Assembly (NCBI GenBank): GCA_029268325.1
Contig: JAJUGC010000115.1
Location: 1 to 6,913, forward strand
Direction of reading: 5' to 3'
Source of the DNA: Gammaproteobacteria bacterium
GTDB taxonomy: Bacteria; Pseudomonadota; Gammaproteobacteria; Pseudomonadales; Oleiphilaceae
DNA length: 6,913 nucleotides
The notes beneath the pieces were generated by a model. The model searched no databases, was not told the origin of the DNA, and saw nothing but the letters and a program-made list of their open reading frames with translations. The position numbers and the translations under genes were made by a program. How positions within the stretch are numbered: position 1 is the stretch's first letter; every line of letters starts with the position of its first letter. Positions 5,341-6,913 of this stretch are shown piece after piece.

Positions 5341-5371
5341 AACTTACCCCTCAAACATGGAGGGGCGAGTT
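5341..5371. terminator. Hairpin at the 3' end of cysB
   Basis: CCCCTC (5347-5352) pairs with GAGGGG (5360-5365) around a 7-nt loop. AACT (5341-5344) can pair with AGTT (5368-5371) outside a small internal loop. On the + strand a short T run (5370-5373) follows, so it may back up cysH termination. On the - strand it directly follows the cysB stop with no U tract. Confidence 0.45.
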
Positions 5372-6346
5372 TTAGTGGACAGGTAGCTCAATGTCCTTGA
5401 ACACCTCATCCAGATCGGTCTTGCTGGAGCAGCTTGCCGCCTGCTCCACTCTCTCACGAGTCAGGTGGGGCGCAAAGCGCTGCATAAAGTCATACATATA
5501 CCCCCGCAGGAAGGTTCCCTTGCGGAACCCGATTTTCGTGGTGCTGGGCTCAAACAGCTTGCTGGCATCCAAGGGCACCAAATCCGTATCCTGCTTGGGA
5601 TCATAGGCCATGGAGGCAATAATCCCCACTCCCAGACCCAACCGTACGTAGGTCTTTATCACGTCAGCATCGGCAGCCGTAAACACGACCTTGGGCGTCA
5701 GGCCCTCTGCCTGGAAGGCTTCATCCAGCTTGGAGCGGCCGGTAAAGCCAAATACATAGGTTACAATCGGATGCTGCGCCAACTCTTTGAGGGTCAGCCG
5801 GTCTATCTGGGCCAATGGGTGATCCTTGGGCACCACCACACAACGGTTCCAGTTATAGCAAGGCATCATGATCAGGTCGCTATAAAGCTCCAATGCCTCC
5901 GTGGCGATCGCGAAGTCCGCGGTTCCGTCAGCCGCCATCTCCGAAATCTGTACCGGAGTTCCCTGGTGCATGTGCAGGGACACTTCAGGATACTCCTTCA
6001 TGAATTGGCTGATCACCGGAGGCAACGCATAGCGTGCTTGGGTGTGGGTGGTCGCAATGGTCAGGTCCCCTTTGCGTTGGTTACTGAACTCTTGGGCAAT
6101 CCGCTTGATCCCATCGACCTTTCGCAGGATCTCACCCGCTTCCCGGAGGATGATCTCACCAGCCGGTGTAATCCGCGTCAGGTGTTTGCCGCTACGGGTA
6201 AAAACCTCCACCCCCAACTCATCTTCCAGCAACCGGATTTGCTTACTGATACCGGGCTGTGAGGTAAAAAGGCTTTGTGCCGTGGCGGACACATTGAGGT
6301 CGTGGTGAGCGACTTCCCAAATATACTTCAATTGCTGAAGCTTCAT
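5372..6346 (-). CDS. cysB: CysB, LysR-type regulator of the cysteine regulon
   Basis: This encodes 324 residues, the same length as E. coli CysB. It is a cytoplasmic tetrameric activator of sulfate assimilation genes that responds to N-acetylserine/O-acetylserine and is opposed by sulfide or thiosulfate; in enterics it represses its own gene. The N-terminal winged helix-turn-helix covers about residues 1-60 (MKLQQLKYIWEVAHHDLNVS, recognition region around 19-40 with TSQPGISKQIRLLEDELG). A linker helix precedes the effector domain (about 93-300). The anion-pocket residues described for CysB are all present: T100, T102, Q103 (TTHTQARY), T149 and T202. This favours CysB over other LysR proteins. 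The start ATG 6346 is preceded by AGGAGG (6351-6356) at a short 4-nt spacing and gives the conserved N-terminus. It converges on cysH and diverges from the sulfur-permease gene. Confidence 0.96.
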   Translation of the reverse strand: MKLQQLKYIWEVAHHDLNVSATAQSLFTSQPGISKQIRLLEDELGVEVFTRSGKHLTRITPAGEIILREAGEILRKVDGIKRIAQEFSNQRKGDLTIATTHTQARYALPPVISQFMKEYPEVSLHMHQGTPVQISEMAADGTADFAIATEALELYSDLIMMPCYNWNRCVVVPKDHPLAQIDRLTLKELAQHPIVTYVFGFTGRSKLDEAFQAEGLTPKVVFTAADADVIKTYVRLGLGVGIIASMAYDPKQDTDLVPLDASKLFEPSTTKIGFRKGTFLRGYMYDFMQRFAPHLTRERVEQAASCSSKTDLDEVFKDIELPVH

Positions 6347-6400
6347 TCATCCTCCTGCTGCCACTTTCTCTATCAAAAAAGGAATAAAAATATAAACAAA

Positions 6401-6417
6401 TATTCTTTTAAAGAATA
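6401..6417. promoter_or_regulatory. Perfect 17-nt palindrome, candidate CysB operator
   Basis: TATTCTTT (6401-6408) and AAAGAATA (6410-6417) are perfect inverted arms around a single T (6409). The site lies in the 128-nt divergent region, 55 nt before the cysB start and 57 nt before the permease start. It contains the T-N11-A dyad form usual for LysR-type boxes. ATTCTTTT (6402-6409) recurs exactly 40 nt downstream (6442-6449). The position would suit autoregulation of cysB and control of the permease gene. That CysB binds here is inference. The region is AT-rich and I could not assign confident -35/-10 pairs on either strand. Confidence 0.5.
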
Positions 6418-6474
6418 GATGCCAGCCTTTAAAGTGTGCCCATTCTTTTCCTCTATTAGAGATAGCGGGCCCCT

Positions 6475-6913
6475 ATGGACACTCTCCTTTATATTCTGGC
6501 AGGCGCTGGCGTTGGATTTGCAGTAGGGCTAACCGGGATCGGCGGCGGCTCGCTCATGACCCCCCTCCTCATCCTGTTCGGGTTCCCGCCCCACGTCGCT
6601 GTGGGTACTGATTTAATCTATGCCTCGGTCACCAAAGCCGGCGGGGTCGTCTTTCACCATCGACAAAACACCATCAATTGGCCGCTGGTCCTGCTCATGC
6701 TCGCAGGCAGCATTCCTGCTTCCCTAATCACTGTGGCGGCCCTGTCGTACCTGTTTCCAGATGCATCGGCCTACCAGCATCTGATTACCAGCAGCCTGGG
6801 CATCATGCTCATCATGACTGGCTTGGTATTGCTGCTGAAAGGCTGGCTCAATAGCCGTCGGGACCAATACCGCAATCTGGGTATTCCCCAGTCAGAGCCG
6901 CCAAGCCCTCGCA
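6475..6913 (+). CDS. TauE/SafE-family (TSUP) membrane permease, N-terminal part
   Basis: The frame opens at ATG 6475 and stays open to the right edge, giving 146 residues of a protein whose family usually has about 250-270. It begins MDTLLYILAGAGVGFAVGL, then TGIGGGSLMTPLLILFG, the glycine-rich signature of the TSUP (sulfite exporter TauE/SafE) family. VAVGTDLIYASVTKAGG is also typical. Hydrophobic segments lie at about 4-20, 27-38, 41-60, 68-88 and 103-122, followed by a polar loop (NSRRDQYRNLG...PPSPR). TSUP members export sulfite, sulfoacetate or similar anions, or import sulfate, thiosulfate or sulfonates. Divergence from cysB suggests a sulfur substrate under CysB control, but direction and substrate cannot be read from the sequence. 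No clear Shine-Dalgarno sequence is visible before the ATG. Confidence 0.88.
   Translation, partial: MDTLLYILAGAGVGFAVGLTGIGGGSLMTPLLILFGFPPHVAVGTDLIYASVTKAGGVVFHHRQNTINWPLVLLMLAGSIPASLITVAALSYLFPDASAYQHLITSSLGIMLIMTGLVLLLKGWLNSRRDQYRNLGIPQSEPPSPR

Noticed and set aside
5465..6262. 265-codon + strand frame opposite cysB
   Set aside because: It is antisense to a complete CysB with all expected ligand residues. The translation resembles no family I know.
1..6913. Mobile element, CRISPR array, tRNA/rRNA or defence system
   Set aside because: I saw no transposase or integrase motifs, no regularly spaced repeats beyond the 15-bp pair, no tRNA-like fold and no defence domains. The genes are housekeeping or small secreted proteins.

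Overview
This looks like an ordinary chromosomal segment of a gammaproteobacterium, probably a marine or hydrocarbon-associated member of the Pseudomonadales/Oceanospirillales/Marinobacter side. The evidence is a CysB with the family's usual 324 residues, a Pseudomonas-like ThrH, an Fe-S type APS reductase, the pabB-thrH-cysH-cysB neighbourhood known from Pseudomonas (order from memory), and two secreted proteins of a type I associate with DUF6160 in marine gammaproteobacteria. I see no mobile element, CRISPR array, tRNA or rRNA.

Layout from left to right: (1) the last 62 codons of an unidentified + strand gene, ending in a strong bidirectional terminator. (2) Two - strand genes for small, cysteine-free secreted proteins with the same start to the mature protein (A[E/D]LKP...GQSG), separated by about 195 nt that hold a perfect 12-bp hairpin. 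(3) A 443-nt non-coding region with a cluster of three inverted repeats and a plausible pabB promoter. (4) pabB (+) converging on thrH (-). (5) A divergent thrH/cysH region whose cysH leader can form a long 12-bp-paired stem-loop. (6) cysH (+) converging on cysB (-), with several hairpins and a short tandem repeat between them. (7) A divergent cysB/TSUP transporter region with a perfect 17-nt palindrome. The transporter gene runs off the right edge.

The right half forms a sulfur-assimilation locus. CysH reduces adenylyl sulfate to sulfite. CysB is the LysR-type activator that senses sulfur and acetylserine status. The TauE/SafE-like permease probably moves a sulfur oxyanion or sulfonate. PabB supplies aminodeoxychorismate for folate, and ThrH is a HAD phosphatase/phosphotransferase acting on phosphoserine and homoserine. 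Phosphoserine phosphatase activity would link ThrH to serine, the carbon skeleton of cysteine.

No large new system is evident. The parts most worth a second look are the structured cysH leader, the palindrome between cysB and the permease gene, the triple-dyad region upstream of the second secreted-protein gene, and the uncharacterised secreted paralogues themselves.
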